Under the pieces are notes generated by a model. It did no database searches. It was not told where the DNA came from and saw only the letters and a program-made list of their open reading frames with translations. This document shows positions 25,804 to 34,620 of a DNA stretch of 64,000 nt, piece by piece (position 1 is the stretch's first letter; every line of letters starts with the position of its first letter). The stretch is taken from positions 1 to 64,000 of the forward strand of contig JAKLKF010000002.1 in the NCBI GenBank assembly GCA_023150805.1, read 5' to 3'. The translations under genes were made by a program, and so were the position numbers. Source of the stretch: Myxococcota bacterium (lineage in GTDB: Bacteria > Myxococcota_A > UBA796 > UBA2385).

Positions 25804-27177
25804 ATGGCCCTGCCCATGCTGCTGACGCTTGCCTGCAACATGCCCGCAATGACCGATGATGGATCCGACTTTGACCCCTCAGCGCAGGCGCTGGCCATCG
25901 GTGGCATCCGAACGGAGGAGAGCGACGTCTGCGCGGAGGATGGCGGCTGCACCTGCACGAACCCTGTCGTCCATGTCTCGCAGTGGGGCTATTGCGACGA
26001 CGACACGCCGTGGTCCCACGTGCCGGTCGAGACGGACAGCGTGCTGGTCGGGTGGCTGGAGTCCGCCGGCAACACCGTCTCGGACGCACCGTCGGTCGAG
26101 GTGGACGCCCTGGCGGTCTTCGTCGTGCGCGACGGCGCGGTGGTGGCCTCGCTGGGCACGGACGAGGCCAACGAACTGGGCGGTGCGCAGTACCTGGCCC
26201 GGGAGGATCACGCCTTCGCCGGCGAATACGACCTTCCTCCCCGGACGGCGGACACCGCCAGCTTCTCGACCACCGACCCGGACCTCGAACTGCACCCGTT
26301 TGGCGGTGAGATGTCCTTGACGACCTACGAGCCCGGCGACGTGCTGGTGTCTGTCGCGCGGATCGAGGACCAGGACGCCGACACCTGCACTCGCGCGGGC
26401 GTGGACGAGCATCGGGCGTCTGGCACAGGTTGCTCCGGCGGCATCTGCGAGCGGGGCCACGGCCCCTGGCTGTGCGGCGAGGCCGGCTACCTGGTCAGCG
26501 CCAACCTGAGCATGCTGGGCTGCGAGGACGTGGTCTTCGAGGGCACCGTCGATGGGGAGACGGTCGAGGTGGACGTCTGCGCCCGCACCGCGACCCTGGC
26601 TGGTTCGAGCGTGGAGCCGCTGCCCGCACCGCCCGGGTTCGCCGTGCGGTACTCCTGTGCAACCGAGCGGAACGAGCTGTCGTGGAGCACAGTGCCCGGC
26701 GCGGAGGGGTACCAAGTGTACTGGGGCACGGACCCGGCAGTCACGTCGGAGAGCGAGGCGATGCCGATCACGACCTCGACCTCGTACACCCACGACGGGC
26801 TGGCGGCGGGAGGACGCTACTCGTACCGCGTGGCGGCGATCGACGATGCCGGCGGCGAGGGCCTGCTCAGCCCGGTGCGGACGGATGGTCCACCACCGGC
26901 GACCAGCGCGCCGGTCTGGCGCCGCGCGCGGTGGGTTCCCCCGGAGCGCTTCATCCTGCTGCAGTGGCGGCGGACCCCTGGAGCAACCACCTACAGGCTG
27001 TTCTGGGGCACCGAGACGGGTGTGACCACGGACAGCGAGGAGCTGTCGACGGCGGCCACGGAGTACGCGCACTCGGGCATGGTCTCCGGCGCGTCCTACT
27101 TCTACCGGGTCGCAGGGGTCAATCGCTGCGGCGAGATGGGCTCGCTGTCGGACGAGGTGGAGGTGCGGGTGCCGTGA
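25804..27177 (+). CDS. Secreted lipoprotein with fibronectin type III domains
   Basis: A 457-residue protein. A very short signal, MALPMLLTLAC, contains a lipobox (LTLAC), so it is probably lipid-anchored. Residues 40-270 form a cysteine-rich exported domain (CTCTNP, CSGGIC, LGCED). Two fibronectin type III-like repeats follow, each with a YxVYWGT/YRLFWGT strand and a YSYRVAAID/YFYRVAGVN strand. It lies between the RT and csx1 in the same direction but has its own upstream gap with TATGGT. A surface lipoprotein has no obvious role in CRISPR signalling, so it may be an unrelated insertion. Family unknown. Confidence 0.8.
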   Translation: MALPMLLTLACNMPAMTDDGSDFDPSAQALAIGGIRTEESDVCAEDGGCTCTNPVVHVSQWGYCDDDTPWSHVPVETDSVLVGWLESAGNTVSDAPSVEVDALAVFVVRDGAVVASLGTDEANELGGAQYLAREDHAFAGEYDLPPRTADTASFSTTDPDLELHPFGGEMSLTTYEPGDVLVSVARIEDQDADTCTRAGVDEHRASGTGCSGGICERGHGPWLCGEAGYLVSANLSMLGCEDVVFEGTVDGETVEVDVCARTATLAGSSVEPLPAPPGFAVRYSCATERNELSWSTVPGAEGYQVYWGTDPAVTSESEAMPITTSTSYTHDGLAAGGRYSYRVAAIDDAGGEGLLSPVRTDGPPPATSAPVWRRARWVPPERFILLQWRRTPGATTYRLFWGTETGVTTDSEELSTAATEYAHSGMVSGASYFYRVAGVNRCGEMGSLSDEVEVRVP

Positions 27178-27273
27178 CCGGTCCGAGCTGCCCGCGCGGC
27201 CAGAGAGCGAGCACCGTGCGTGTCGCCGGGCGCTGCTCAACTCCAGTTTCCACCCTCCACCCCAGGTGACCGC

Positions 27274-28881
27274 ATGACGACGCGCCTGGTGACCTTCCTT
27301 GGCAAGCCGCACAACGGATCCTACAGCCCTGTCCGGCACCAGCGGGCGGGAATTACCGGCCCGGACACCTGCTTCGCTGCCGTCTCGCTCGCTCACTTCC
27401 TGGAGTTGGGTGCGAATGATGAGGTGCGCGCCCTGGCGACAGAGGCGGCCTGGCAGGTGCCCGACGCGTCCGGCCAGCCGCACGGAGCCCGCCTGACGGC
27501 CGCTCTGGCCGAGCACGGCAGGCCTGTCCCACCGACACCGGATCCCTTTCTGGAGCCTGGGGAGCAGGAGTCCCACTACTGGCAACACTTCCAGGTTCTT
27601 CGAGCTGCGCTGGCCCCCGGCGCCACGACCTCTCGGATCGTCCTGGATCTGACCCACAGCTTCCGGGTCCATCCGCTGCTGGCGGCCGCGGTGTTGTCCT
27701 ACCAGCGCGCCCTGGAACCCCGCAAAGCGGACATCGAGGTCGTCTACGCGGCCTTCGAAACTGTGCCGAAGGGCGCGCCCGTCCCGCTGTGGGACCTCAC
27801 GCCGCTGGTCGAGCTCGCTGACTGGACCTGGATGCTCACGCTGTTCCTCCGCACAGGCCGCGCCGAGGATGCCGCACGGACGGTGCAAGCGCTCGGGCGC
27901 ACCCAGCGAGCAGACTGGGCGCGCGGGGACCGGGCGGGACCGCCACCGAGCCTCGAACGCCTGGGCAAGGCGCTGGAGGAGTTCGGCGGCGCGCTCACGA
28001 CGGTCCGCACGGGTGCGCTCCTGCACGGCCCCCACGGGAAGGCGGCCGGGCTGGTCCGCTCGCTGGAGGCGGCCAGGACGGAGGTCGAGCAAGCCTTCCC
28101 TCCCCTGGCCGCCATGCTGACCCGGGTGGAGGACATGGTCAGACCCCTGCCTTGCGATGACCTGGCGTCTCCGGAAGGCCACAGATCCGTCGCGGCCCTG
28201 GCGCGCCTGTACCTGGACCTGGGCCGGCACCTGGAGGCCATGGCGACCGTGCGGGAGGGATGGATCAACCAGTACGCGCCGCCAGAAGCGATCCGCCCTG
28301 GAGGAACGCTGTTGGGGGCCGGCGTACGCGAGAACGCGGCCAAGGACCGGTGGTTCGTGGCGCAGCCCGAGACCGCCCCATCCGTCACCGGCAAGCGCAA
28401 CGACCTGCTGCACGCCGGCTACACGGGGGGCGGGTCGATGAGCGCCGAGCGCGTGGCCACAGCCGTGAGGCAGGAAGTGGACCGCCTGCACAGCTCAGTC
28501 CCCGCCGCGACCTTCCTGAACATCTCGAACCACCCCTCGGCAGGCTGGACGGAGACCCAGCTTCAGGCCGCACGCGGGCTCGCGCCAGAGGTCATGGACC
28601 TGCCCTTCCCGGACGTGCTCCCCTCTGCCTCCCTCGCCCAGGTGGAGGCCCTCGCCGAGGAACTGGTGGCGAAGGTGCCCGCCCATGTCCGTGTAGCCAT
28701 GGTGGCAGGGGAGAGCGTACTGTCCTTCGCGGTGATCGCTCGCCTGCAGGCCCGCGAGGTTCGATGCGTCGCGGCGACATCGATGCGCCAGGTCGAGACG
28801 GAGGCGGACGGGACGCGCCGAAGCCGGTTCGACTTCGTCGGCTTCCGCGACTACCCCACGCTCACGCTGGGCGGGACCTGA
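27274..28881 (+). CDS. csx1: Csx1 (CARF-HEPN, TM1812 type) with extra C-terminal module
   Basis: A 535-residue protein. The N-terminal CARF domain starts TRLVTFLGKPHNGSY and has VLDLTHSFRVHPLL (Asp125 to about 135), the hallmark of the TM1812/Csx1 family. The HEPN ribonuclease motif RX4H is present as KRNDLLHAGY, Arg375 to His380. Cyclic oligoadenylate binding to CARF would activate RNA cleavage. After a linker, residues 412-535 form an additional compact domain (FLNISNHPS, DLPFPDV, VAGESVLSFAVI, RCVAATSMR). I recall similar sequences as separate small proteins near CARF genes; it might degrade or bind the second messenger. The ATG at 27274 has AGGTG upstream. Confidence 0.85.
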   Translation: MTTRLVTFLGKPHNGSYSPVRHQRAGITGPDTCFAAVSLAHFLELGANDEVRALATEAAWQVPDASGQPHGARLTAALAEHGRPVPPTPDPFLEPGEQESHYWQHFQVLRAALAPGATTSRIVLDLTHSFRVHPLLAAAVLSYQRALEPRKADIEVVYAAFETVPKGAPVPLWDLTPLVELADWTWMLTLFLRTGRAEDAARTVQALGRTQRADWARGDRAGPPPSLERLGKALEEFGGALTTVRTGALLHGPHGKAAGLVRSLEAARTEVEQAFPPLAAMLTRVEDMVRPLPCDDLASPEGHRSVAALARLYLDLGRHLEAMATVREGWINQYAPPEAIRPGGTLLGAGVRENAAKDRWFVAQPETAPSVTGKRNDLLHAGYTGGGSMSAERVATAVRQEVDRLHSSVPAATFLNISNHPSAGWTETQLQAARGLAPEVMDLPFPDVLPSASLAQVEALAEELVAKVPAHVRVAMVAGESVLSFAVIARLQAREVRCVAATSMRQVETEADGTRRSRFDFVGFRDYPTLTLGGT

Positions 28882-29020
28882 AGCACCTCGGGGCAGGGGT
28901 GTACGGCTTGCAGTGCTGTGCCCCTCCTCCCCCTGTTTCACCAACTGAAAACACCTGTCGGCCCCGCTCCCGCTGCCGACCGTCCCCCGCCGCGTCAGGC
29001 TGCCTCTCCAGGAGGACGCT

Positions 29021-30127
29021 GTGGGCTGGACCCTGTTCGTGGACGAGAGCGGGCACGGCGAAACGCCCGGCGAGACGCTGGTGGTCGCGGGCCTGCTGCT
29101 GCCGGCGGGGCTGCACGACCCGCTGCAGCGCGACCTGCGGGCGCGGCTGGAGGGCATCCACGCGGGCCTGCCCTGGCCGCCGCACGCGGCGATGCTGAAC
29201 GTGCCGGTGGCGGCGGCGGTGGCGAGCGGGACGCTGCCGGCGAGCCAGCGCTCGGCGGCGCTGGAGGCGCTGCGCCTGCCGCTGCGCGAGCTGCTGGACG
29301 GGGTGAAGCCGGACGACTGGCTGGCGCTGCGCACGGCGGACGCGGCGGTGGCGGAGCGGTACCCGGACCTGTACGCGCGGCTGCAGGCGCTGGCGCAGGC
29401 GCGGGCGGCGGCGATGGCGCGGCTGCTGGCGGACCTGGGCCGGACGGCGGGGCCGCGGGGGGCGGTGGCGCTGGTGGCGGCGGACCGGGTGGACCCGGCG
29501 CGGGACGAGCGGCCGCTGGGGGGCCTGGTGGTGCGCGACGCCTACCTGCGGCTGCTGCGGCTGCTGCTGGAGCGGGTGCACGCGCTGCTGTGGCACGACG
29601 AGCGCGGCGTGGAGGTGGTGGAGGCGGTGGTGGCGGACCGGCACCTGACGCTGGCGCAGGGCGACCGGCGGGTGCCGATGGTCTCGCGCTACGTGGCGGA
29701 GATCGCGGACGAGGCGGCCCGGGCGCCCTTCCTGGTGGAGGGGGATCGCCGGCGCGACAGCGTGCGGGTGGTCTCGACGGGCCGGCGCCGCTTCCACGGC
29801 GAGGACGTGCCGGCGGGGCTGGTGCTGGCGGACTGGCTGGCGAACCGCGCGGGCCGGTCGCTGCGCCGGGACCGGGACCTGGCGGCGCTGGGGGCCTCGC
29901 TGGACGCGCTGGCGCTCCACGGGCTGCCGCGGGAGCGGGCACCGGCGCTTGCGGCGGACGGGCCGGCGCTGACGACGCTGGCCTGGGGCGGCGAGGCGCG
30001 GCGGCGCGTGCACGAGGCGGCGCAGCGGGGCGAGCGGCTGCCGACCACCGGGCTGGCGCCCCCGCGCTGGGTGCCGGAGGCGACGGCGCCCTGGGTGGAC
30101 GCGGCGGCGAGGGGGACCTGGCGATGA
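29021..30127 (+). CDS. DUF3800-like protein (RNase H-like fold)
   Basis: A 368-residue protein. It begins LFVDESGHGE, the DESG motif that opens DUF3800 proteins, and towards the end has GEDVPAGLVLADWLANRAG, matching the family's conserved G-LQLADLIAY helix. DUF3800 is predicted to adopt an RNase H-like nuclease fold and is frequent in defence islands; activity is not shown by sequence alone. GTG at 29021 is supported by AGGAGG five bases upstream. Its stop overlaps the next gene's ATG (ATGA). It is the first gene of the DUF3800 / sigma-like / unknown / Lon-like cassette. Confidence 0.75.
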   Translation: MGWTLFVDESGHGETPGETLVVAGLLLPAGLHDPLQRDLRARLEGIHAGLPWPPHAAMLNVPVAAAVASGTLPASQRSAALEALRLPLRELLDGVKPDDWLALRTADAAVAERYPDLYARLQALAQARAAAMARLLADLGRTAGPRGAVALVAADRVDPARDERPLGGLVVRDAYLRLLRLLLERVHALLWHDERGVEVVEAVVADRHLTLAQGDRRVPMVSRYVAEIADEAARAPFLVEGDRRRDSVRVVSTGRRRFHGEDVPAGLVLADWLANRAGRSLRRDRDLAALGASLDALALHGLPRERAPALAADGPALTTLAWGGEARRRVHEAAQRGERLPTTGLAPPRWVPEATAPWVDAAARGTWR

Positions 30128-30822
30128 GCGATCGGGAACGGCCGAGCGACCTGGAGCGGGCCTGGGAGCTCCTGCAGCAGGATCCGTGCGACGGGCAGGC
30201 CCAGGAGCTGTTGTCCCGGCACGTCCACCGGCAGGCGCGGGAGGTGTTCTTCCAGCCGCAGCAGGCCGAGGAGCAGGCCCAGGAGCTGCTGCTCCACCTC
30301 TTCACGCGCCTGTCGATGGGCACGCTGGTGATCACCGGCAGCCTGGAGGGCTACATCCGCGGGGCGCTGCATCACCGGATGGTGAGCGCCCTGCGCGCCC
30401 GCCGGCCCGAGGATCCCCTGGACCCGGAGAAGCCGGAGCCCGCCGCCCCCGCGCCGCCTCGGCCTCCCGACGAGCGGGTGGACCTGGTGCGCCTGCTGGA
30501 GCGGGCCTACCAGCGGGTGTGGCAGCAGCGCCGACCCCAGGACCGGGCCAAGCTGGAGGAGGCCTGGCTGGAGCTGGGCCTGCGGGTGGAGCAGGACCTG
30601 AACGGTCCCGATCTGCTGGCGCGCACGAAGGGGCTGGCGCCGGACACACCGGCGATGAAGAAGGGGCTGGACGCGTTCTACCATCGCGACGCGCGCCTGC
30701 TGGAGGCGCTGCTGAAGGCGCTGCACGCGATGGACGCCGAGGGGCTGCTGGACGAGGCGGAGCGAGACTTCGTGAGACGCATGCAACGAATCCTCCTCTC
30801 CCGTCAGGATCCCGCGACCTGA
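30124..30822 (+). CDS. ECF sigma-factor-like protein
   Basis: A 232-residue protein. Residues 25-95 fit sigma-70 region 2: AEEQAQELLLHLF corresponds to the AEDLVQETFLRL helix of ECF factors and SLEGYIRGALHHRMVSALRA to the core-binding and -10 recognition helices. After a Pro-rich linker, the C-terminal half (KLEEAWLELGL, then MKKGLDAFYHRDARLLEALL) could be a divergent region 4 but lacks a clear helix-turn-helix. It may be a true alternative sigma factor or a domesticated relative. It overlaps the DUF3800 gene and precedes the unknown and Lon-like genes, an order recalling CalpS/CalpT/CalpL. Confidence 0.6.
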   Translation: MSDRERPSDLERAWELLQQDPCDGQAQELLSRHVHRQAREVFFQPQQAEEQAQELLLHLFTRLSMGTLVITGSLEGYIRGALHHRMVSALRARRPEDPLDPEKPEPAAPAPPRPPDERVDLVRLLERAYQRVWQQRRPQDRAKLEEAWLELGLRVEQDLNGPDLLARTKGLAPDTPAMKKGLDAFYHRDARLLEALLKALHAMDAEGLLDEAERDFVRRMQRILLSRQDPAT

Positions 30823-30852
30823 CGCGACCTCTCGTACAGATTAGAGGCGATC

Positions 30853-31905
30853 ATGAACCGTACTCCGCTCCCCGACGCCCTCGCCCGCCTGCTCGGCCAG
30901 ACCACGGCCGAGGCGCGCCTGGACAGTCCCGCCACGACCCCGCAGATGGCCCTCGCGCCGATGGTCACCGCGGCCATGGACCCGCTGGCCGACCCGCTCT
31001 CGGGCCTGGGGATCCCGGTGCCGGTGCCACTGGAGGGGGCGCCCTTCCGCCTGGCCCGGCTGCCCGACGACCCGCTGCGCTTCGTGCTGGAGTCCTCGGG
31101 ATCGTTCACGATCCTGCGGGGCGAGGTGCGGGAGGCCCGCCACGACCTGGTGGTGGTCGACTCGCGCGCGGCGCCGACCAGCCTGCGCGAGGCGGACTGG
31201 GTGCTGGACCTGGACCAGGGCCGCGCCCGCGCCTGGCGGCTGGACGGCGCGCAGGAGGACCAGGCGCTGCGCCTGCCGGCGGAGGGGCCGCCCGTGGGCC
31301 TGGGGGCGCCAGCCTGGCCGGGGACCGACGCCCTGCTGGGCGGCGTGGGCTGCCCGGCGTGGCTGCGGCGCCGCGCAGACGAGCTGGGGGCCTCGCCCGA
31401 CCCGCTGGACCCGCTGTGCGCGGCGGGCCTGCTGCTGCGGTTGTGGAGCCCGACCTCGGCGGCCGAGCGCGCGATGGCGCTGGAGCGCGCCCGGGCGGGG
31501 ACGCCCTGGCTGCTGCCGGCGCTGCGCGGCTGGTTGGGCCAGGCCGTGGAGGGGGCCCCGGTGGACTGGTCCGCGGTGGAGCTGGCGACGGTGGAGCGGG
31601 CGGAGCTGCTGCTGGGCCTGCTGGCCGACCTGGTCGACCTGCAGGCGCGGGACCTGGCGCTGGCGCGGGCCACGGCCAGCCGGGTGGTGGCCGGGCGCGA
31701 CGACCTGGAGAGCCTGCGCATGATCCTGGCGGCGATGCGGGGGCCGCGGCAGGCGCTGGAGGCCGCGCTGGAGGAGCTGGACGAGGCGGCGGTGGTCCAC
31801 AGCCTGGTGCTGTCGGACCTGCTGTTCCTGGAGGCGACGGACCCGTGGCTGAACGCGGTGGCCTCGTGCGAGCCGGACGCCTGGTGGGGCGGCCTGGTGC
31901 GATGA
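30853..31905 (+). CDS. Hypothetical protein before the Lon-like gene
   Basis: A 350-residue protein with no recognised family. Residues 50-125 look like beta strands (FRLARLPDDPLRFVLESSG, then ILRGEVREARHDLVVVD, ADWVLDLDQGRARAW). The remainder is helical and Leu/Ala-rich, including a stretch with repeated TVERAELLLGLLADLVDLQA-type heptads. It overlaps the next gene by ATGA, so it should be produced together with the protease. Location between a sigma-like protein and a protease makes it a candidate anti-sigma factor or proteolytic substrate; no membrane helix or cleavage site can be pointed to. Confidence 0.75.
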   Translation: MNRTPLPDALARLLGQTTAEARLDSPATTPQMALAPMVTAAMDPLADPLSGLGIPVPVPLEGAPFRLARLPDDPLRFVLESSGSFTILRGEVREARHDLVVVDSRAAPTSLREADWVLDLDQGRARAWRLDGAQEDQALRLPAEGPPVGLGAPAWPGTDALLGGVGCPAWLRRRADELGASPDPLDPLCAAGLLLRLWSPTSAAERAMALERARAGTPWLLPALRGWLGQAVEGAPVDWSAVELATVERAELLLGLLADLVDLQARDLALARATASRVVAGRDDLESLRMILAAMRGPRQALEAALEELDEAAVVHSLVLSDLLFLEATDPWLNAVASCEPDAWWGGLVR

Positions 31906-32858
31906 TGCCGTGGACAGACAGGGCCAGCCTGGACGCGGACGCCTCGGGGCTGGCGAGCCTCGCCCGTGAACGGTTCCGGGAGTTCGGCTTCTGCGACCCG
32001 GCGGGGAGCTGCCCGGTGGGCACGGCGCCGGTGCTCACGGTGACGGGCCAGGCGGCGGCGCTGTTCCGCGTCGAGGTGCGGGAGGGCGCGCACGACGGCG
32101 TGGGGCTGGGCCCCCAGGCGATGGAGGCGGCGCGGGTGGCCCTGGCGGCGGTGCGGCGGGAGCTGGGCGGGCTGCGCCCGGGGCGCGCGGCGGCGGGGCT
32201 GACCCCCTCCCTGCGCCAGGTGTGGGATCCCTCGGGCGGGGCGGTGGTGGAGGGCGCCTCGCTGGGACTGTCCACGGCGCTGGCGGCGGCCTCGTGGCTG
32301 CTGGAGCTGCCCGTGCCGGCCACCGTGGCGGCCAGCGCCCAGGTGGGGCCGGACGGGCGGCTGTCGCCGGTGGAGGGGCTGCCGGCGAAGCTGGCGCTGC
32401 TGGAGGGGTGGGCGCCGCGGGTGGAGCGGCTGCTGGTGGCGCGGGGGCAGGCGCTGCCGGAGGTGCGCGGGCGGGCGGAGGTGATCGCCGTGGGCGACCT
32501 GTGGGAGGGACTGGTCGCGACCTGGCCGCACCTGGACAGAGGGGGCCTGGAGGACCTGCTGCTGGCGCGCGAGGACGGCCCGGCGCTGGCGCGGCGACTG
32601 TTCGGGCTGGCGGTGCGCGGCTCGCCCCAGGTGCTGGCCTGGGGCGGTGTGCGCCGGCTGGCGGGGCGGCTGCGCCCGCGGATGGAGGGAGAGGCGGCGT
32701 GGCAGGCGGAGGTCGTCGAGGCGATCGCGGCGCGCCACGACGCGGACAACGGCGTGCCGCTGCCGCTGCCGGATCTGTCCGGGCTGCCCTGGGGGCTGCG
32801 GCTGGAGCTGCGCGCCCAGGAGCTGCAGCACCTGGCGGACCAGGCCACCGGCGCCTAG
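31902..32858 (+). CDS. Lon-like serine-lysine protease, ends at an in-frame TAG
   Basis: A 318-residue product up to the first stop. Residues 60-185 match the Lon catalytic domain: EVREGAHDGVGLG, GASLGLSTALA with Ser120, ASAQVGPDGRLSPVEGLPAK with Lys163, and VERLLVARG. The Ser-to-Lys distance is 43 residues, as in E. coli Lon and in the protein at 12473. No AAA+ domain and no SAVED or CARF domain is visible. TAG at 32856 interrupts a frame that continues, clearly coding, for 212 more codons to 33497. Either ATG (31902 or 31905) could start it; the first overlaps the previous stop. Probably part of a regulated proteolysis switch with the two genes before it. Confidence 0.75.
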   Translation: MMPWTDRASLDADASGLASLARERFREFGFCDPAGSCPVGTAPVLTVTGQAAALFRVEVREGAHDGVGLGPQAMEAARVALAAVRRELGGLRPGRAAAGLTPSLRQVWDPSGGAVVEGASLGLSTALAAASWLLELPVPATVAASAQVGPDGRLSPVEGLPAKLALLEGWAPRVERLLVARGQALPEVRGRAEVIAVGDLWEGLVATWPHLDRGGLEDLLLAREDGPALARRLFGLAVRGSPQVLAWGGVRRLAGRLRPRMEGEAAWQAEVVEAIAARHDADNGVPLPLPDLSGLPWGLRLELRAQELQHLADQATGA

Positions 32859-33497
32859 CGCGAGGCCTGCGCCGCGGCGGAGGCCGAGGCGCGGGCAGCG
32901 ACCGGGCTGGAGGGCGCGGCGCGGATCCACGGGGCGCTGGGGCGCCTGTACGCGGCCTGGGGCGAGGTGGGGCCGGCGCGGACCCACCTGGAGGCGGCGG
33001 TGGCGGGCTGGCGGGCGCTGTTCCTGGAGGGCCAGGCCAGCCGGCCGCTGTGCGAGTGGCTGCGGGTGCTGGGCGCCGCGGAGGATCGGGCCGGGGTGCG
33101 GAGGGTGCTGGCCCACGCGCTGCCCGCCACCTGGGAGCACCCCGACTGCGGCGAGGCCGACCGGGCCTACCTGTCGCTGGCGGTCGGCCGGGCGCTGATC
33201 CAGGCGGGCGCGCCGGAGGAGGCGGCCCCCTGGCTGCGGGACCGGCCGGGCGAGGCGGCGGACACGGCGGCGGCCCGCCTGCGCTGGCGGCTGCAGGTCG
33301 CGCCGGCCCCCGGGGACGAGGACCGGCTGGCGCAGGGGACGGGCGCCCTCTGGGCCGAGGCGCGGGCCCTGGTGGGCCTGGACCGGGGCGGGCAGGACCT
33401 GTCCTCGCTGGAGCGCGGCGAGGTGGCGCGGCTGCTGTCCTGGCGGCCGCGCGGGACGACCGGGCCGCGGCACGTGGCGCGGTGGTGGCGGTACTGA
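32859..33497 (+). pseudogene. TPR-like tail of the Lon-like gene, after the in-frame TAG
   Basis: In the same frame as the Lon-like gene and directly after its TAG, 212 codons run open to TGA at 33497 with the same strong GC-rich third-position bias. The text is helical and TPR-like (GRLYAAWGEVGPARTHLEAA, LSLAVGRALIQAGAPEEAA). No start codon with a ribosome binding site lies near the join. The first ATG or GTG would drop half a repeat. Read together, the gene would be 531 codons, with the domain order Lon-like then TPR as in the protein at 12473. It is a nonsense mutation, a sequencing error, or a read-through site. Confidence 0.6.
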
Positions 33498-33547
33498 GGG
33501 CGAGGGGTACGGAGCGCGACGAGCCCCTCACCCGCCGCTGCGCGGCA

Positions 33548-33572
33548 CCCTCTCCCCCGCCGGGGGAGAGGG
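33548..33572. terminator. Bidirectional hairpin between convergent genes
   Basis: CCCTCTCCCCC and GGGGGAGAGGG form an 11-bp stem with a three-base loop, between the plus-strand gene ending 33497 and the minus-strand gene ending 33589. No U tract follows. The preceding sequence (CCCTCACCC...GCTGCGCGGC) belongs to a widely dispersed intergenic repeat type, so it may be a REP-like element serving as terminator. Confidence 0.6.
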
Positions 33573-33588
33573 AATTGCGGACAGAGCC

Positions 33589-34611
33589 TCAGCCGCCCAG
33601 CTCGGCTCGCCGGCGCGCGCTGTAGGCGTCGCGCACGCGCACGAACTCGGGCTCGCCCCAGCGGCCGACCAGCTCCTGGAGCTTGGGGCCGAAGGTGCTC
33701 TTGCCGACGTCCTTGCCCAGCAGGTCGCCCAGGGTGGCCCAGCCGACGGCCAGCGTCTCGTAGGCCAGCGCCCGGTCGCCCAGGTGGTCGGCCAGCTCGC
33801 TCATCGCGACGGCGGCGGCGGTGTAGGCGACGGGGTGCACGGCGGACAGCGCCAGGGCGCGGGCGGAGCGGGCGGCGGCCAGGGCGGCGGCGGGGTCCCC
33901 GCGGCGCAGGGCGATGGTGCTGCGCAGCAGCTCCAGGTCGGCCAGGGCCATGTCGTCCTGCAGGCGGCCGGCGTCGCGGCCGGCGTCCTCGATGACCAGC
34001 TCGGCGTGGTCGAGCTGGTCGGCGCCCAGCCAGGCGCCGGCCTCCTCGATCTTGATCCGCAGGGCCAGGGCCGGGTCGGGCGCCTCCTCGGCCAGGGCCT
34101 TGGCGGCGACCAGGGCGCTGGCGGCACGCACGGGCTGGCCGGCGGCGGCCCAGACCTGGGCGCGGCGGCGCTGCAGCTCGGCCAGGGGCACGGGCAGCAT
34201 GCCGGCGGCGGTCGCGCGCTCGACGGCGGTGTCGTAGCGCTGGGCGGCGAGGAGGTTGTCGGCACGCGCGAAGGCGGTCTCGCCCAGCTCGGTCCAGGCG
34301 GAGACGGCGACGGGGCCCGTGTCCTCGACGAGCTGGATCGCGACGGTGGCCCGGGTCTGTGCACCGTCCAGGTCGCCGGCCAGGCGGCTGGTGGTGGCGG
34401 CCAGGTGCAGGCAGCGGGCCTGCTCGCCGGTCTGTCCCTGGTCCTGGTGGATGCGCGCGGCCTCGTCCAGGTCGACCAGGGCGGCGGCGAACTGGAGCTG
34501 GGAGAGCAGGTGCTCGGCGCGGGTCCGCAGGGCCCGGGTGACCTGGCGGGGATCTCCCTGGATGCGGGCCCGGGCCAGGTCACTGTCCAGGCGGCCGGGG
34601 TCGGTGGCCAT
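33589..34611 (-). CDS. TPR-repeat protein
   Basis: A 340-residue protein composed of TPR-like helix pairs (for example QLQFAAALVDLDEAARIHQD and AALAAARSARALAL) with no signal peptide or catalytic motif. It begins nine bases after the stop of the large injection-system-type gene, so the two are probably co-transcribed and the TPR protein may be its chaperone, immunity or assembly partner. The C-terminal basic segment (FVRVRDAYSARRRAELGG) ends just past the hairpin at 33548. Function not determined. Confidence 0.75.
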   Translation of the reverse strand: MATDPGRLDSDLARARIQGDPRQVTRALRTRAEHLLSQLQFAAALVDLDEAARIHQDQGQTGEQARCLHLAATTSRLAGDLDGAQTRATVAIQLVEDTGPVAVSAWTELGETAFARADNLLAAQRYDTAVERATAAGMLPVPLAELQRRRAQVWAAAGQPVRAASALVAAKALAEEAPDPALALRIKIEEAGAWLGADQLDHAELVIEDAGRDAGRLQDDMALADLELLRSTIALRRGDPAAALAAARSARALALSAVHPVAYTAAAVAMSELADHLGDRALAYETLAVGWATLGDLLGKDVGKSTFGPKLQELVGRWGEPEFVRVRDAYSARRRAELGG

Positions 34612-34620
34612 GGGCCCTCC

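Noticed and set aside
31902-33497. SAVED or CARF sensor domain in the Lon-like protein
   Set aside because: Looked for because of CalpL, but the C-terminal part reads as helical repeats.
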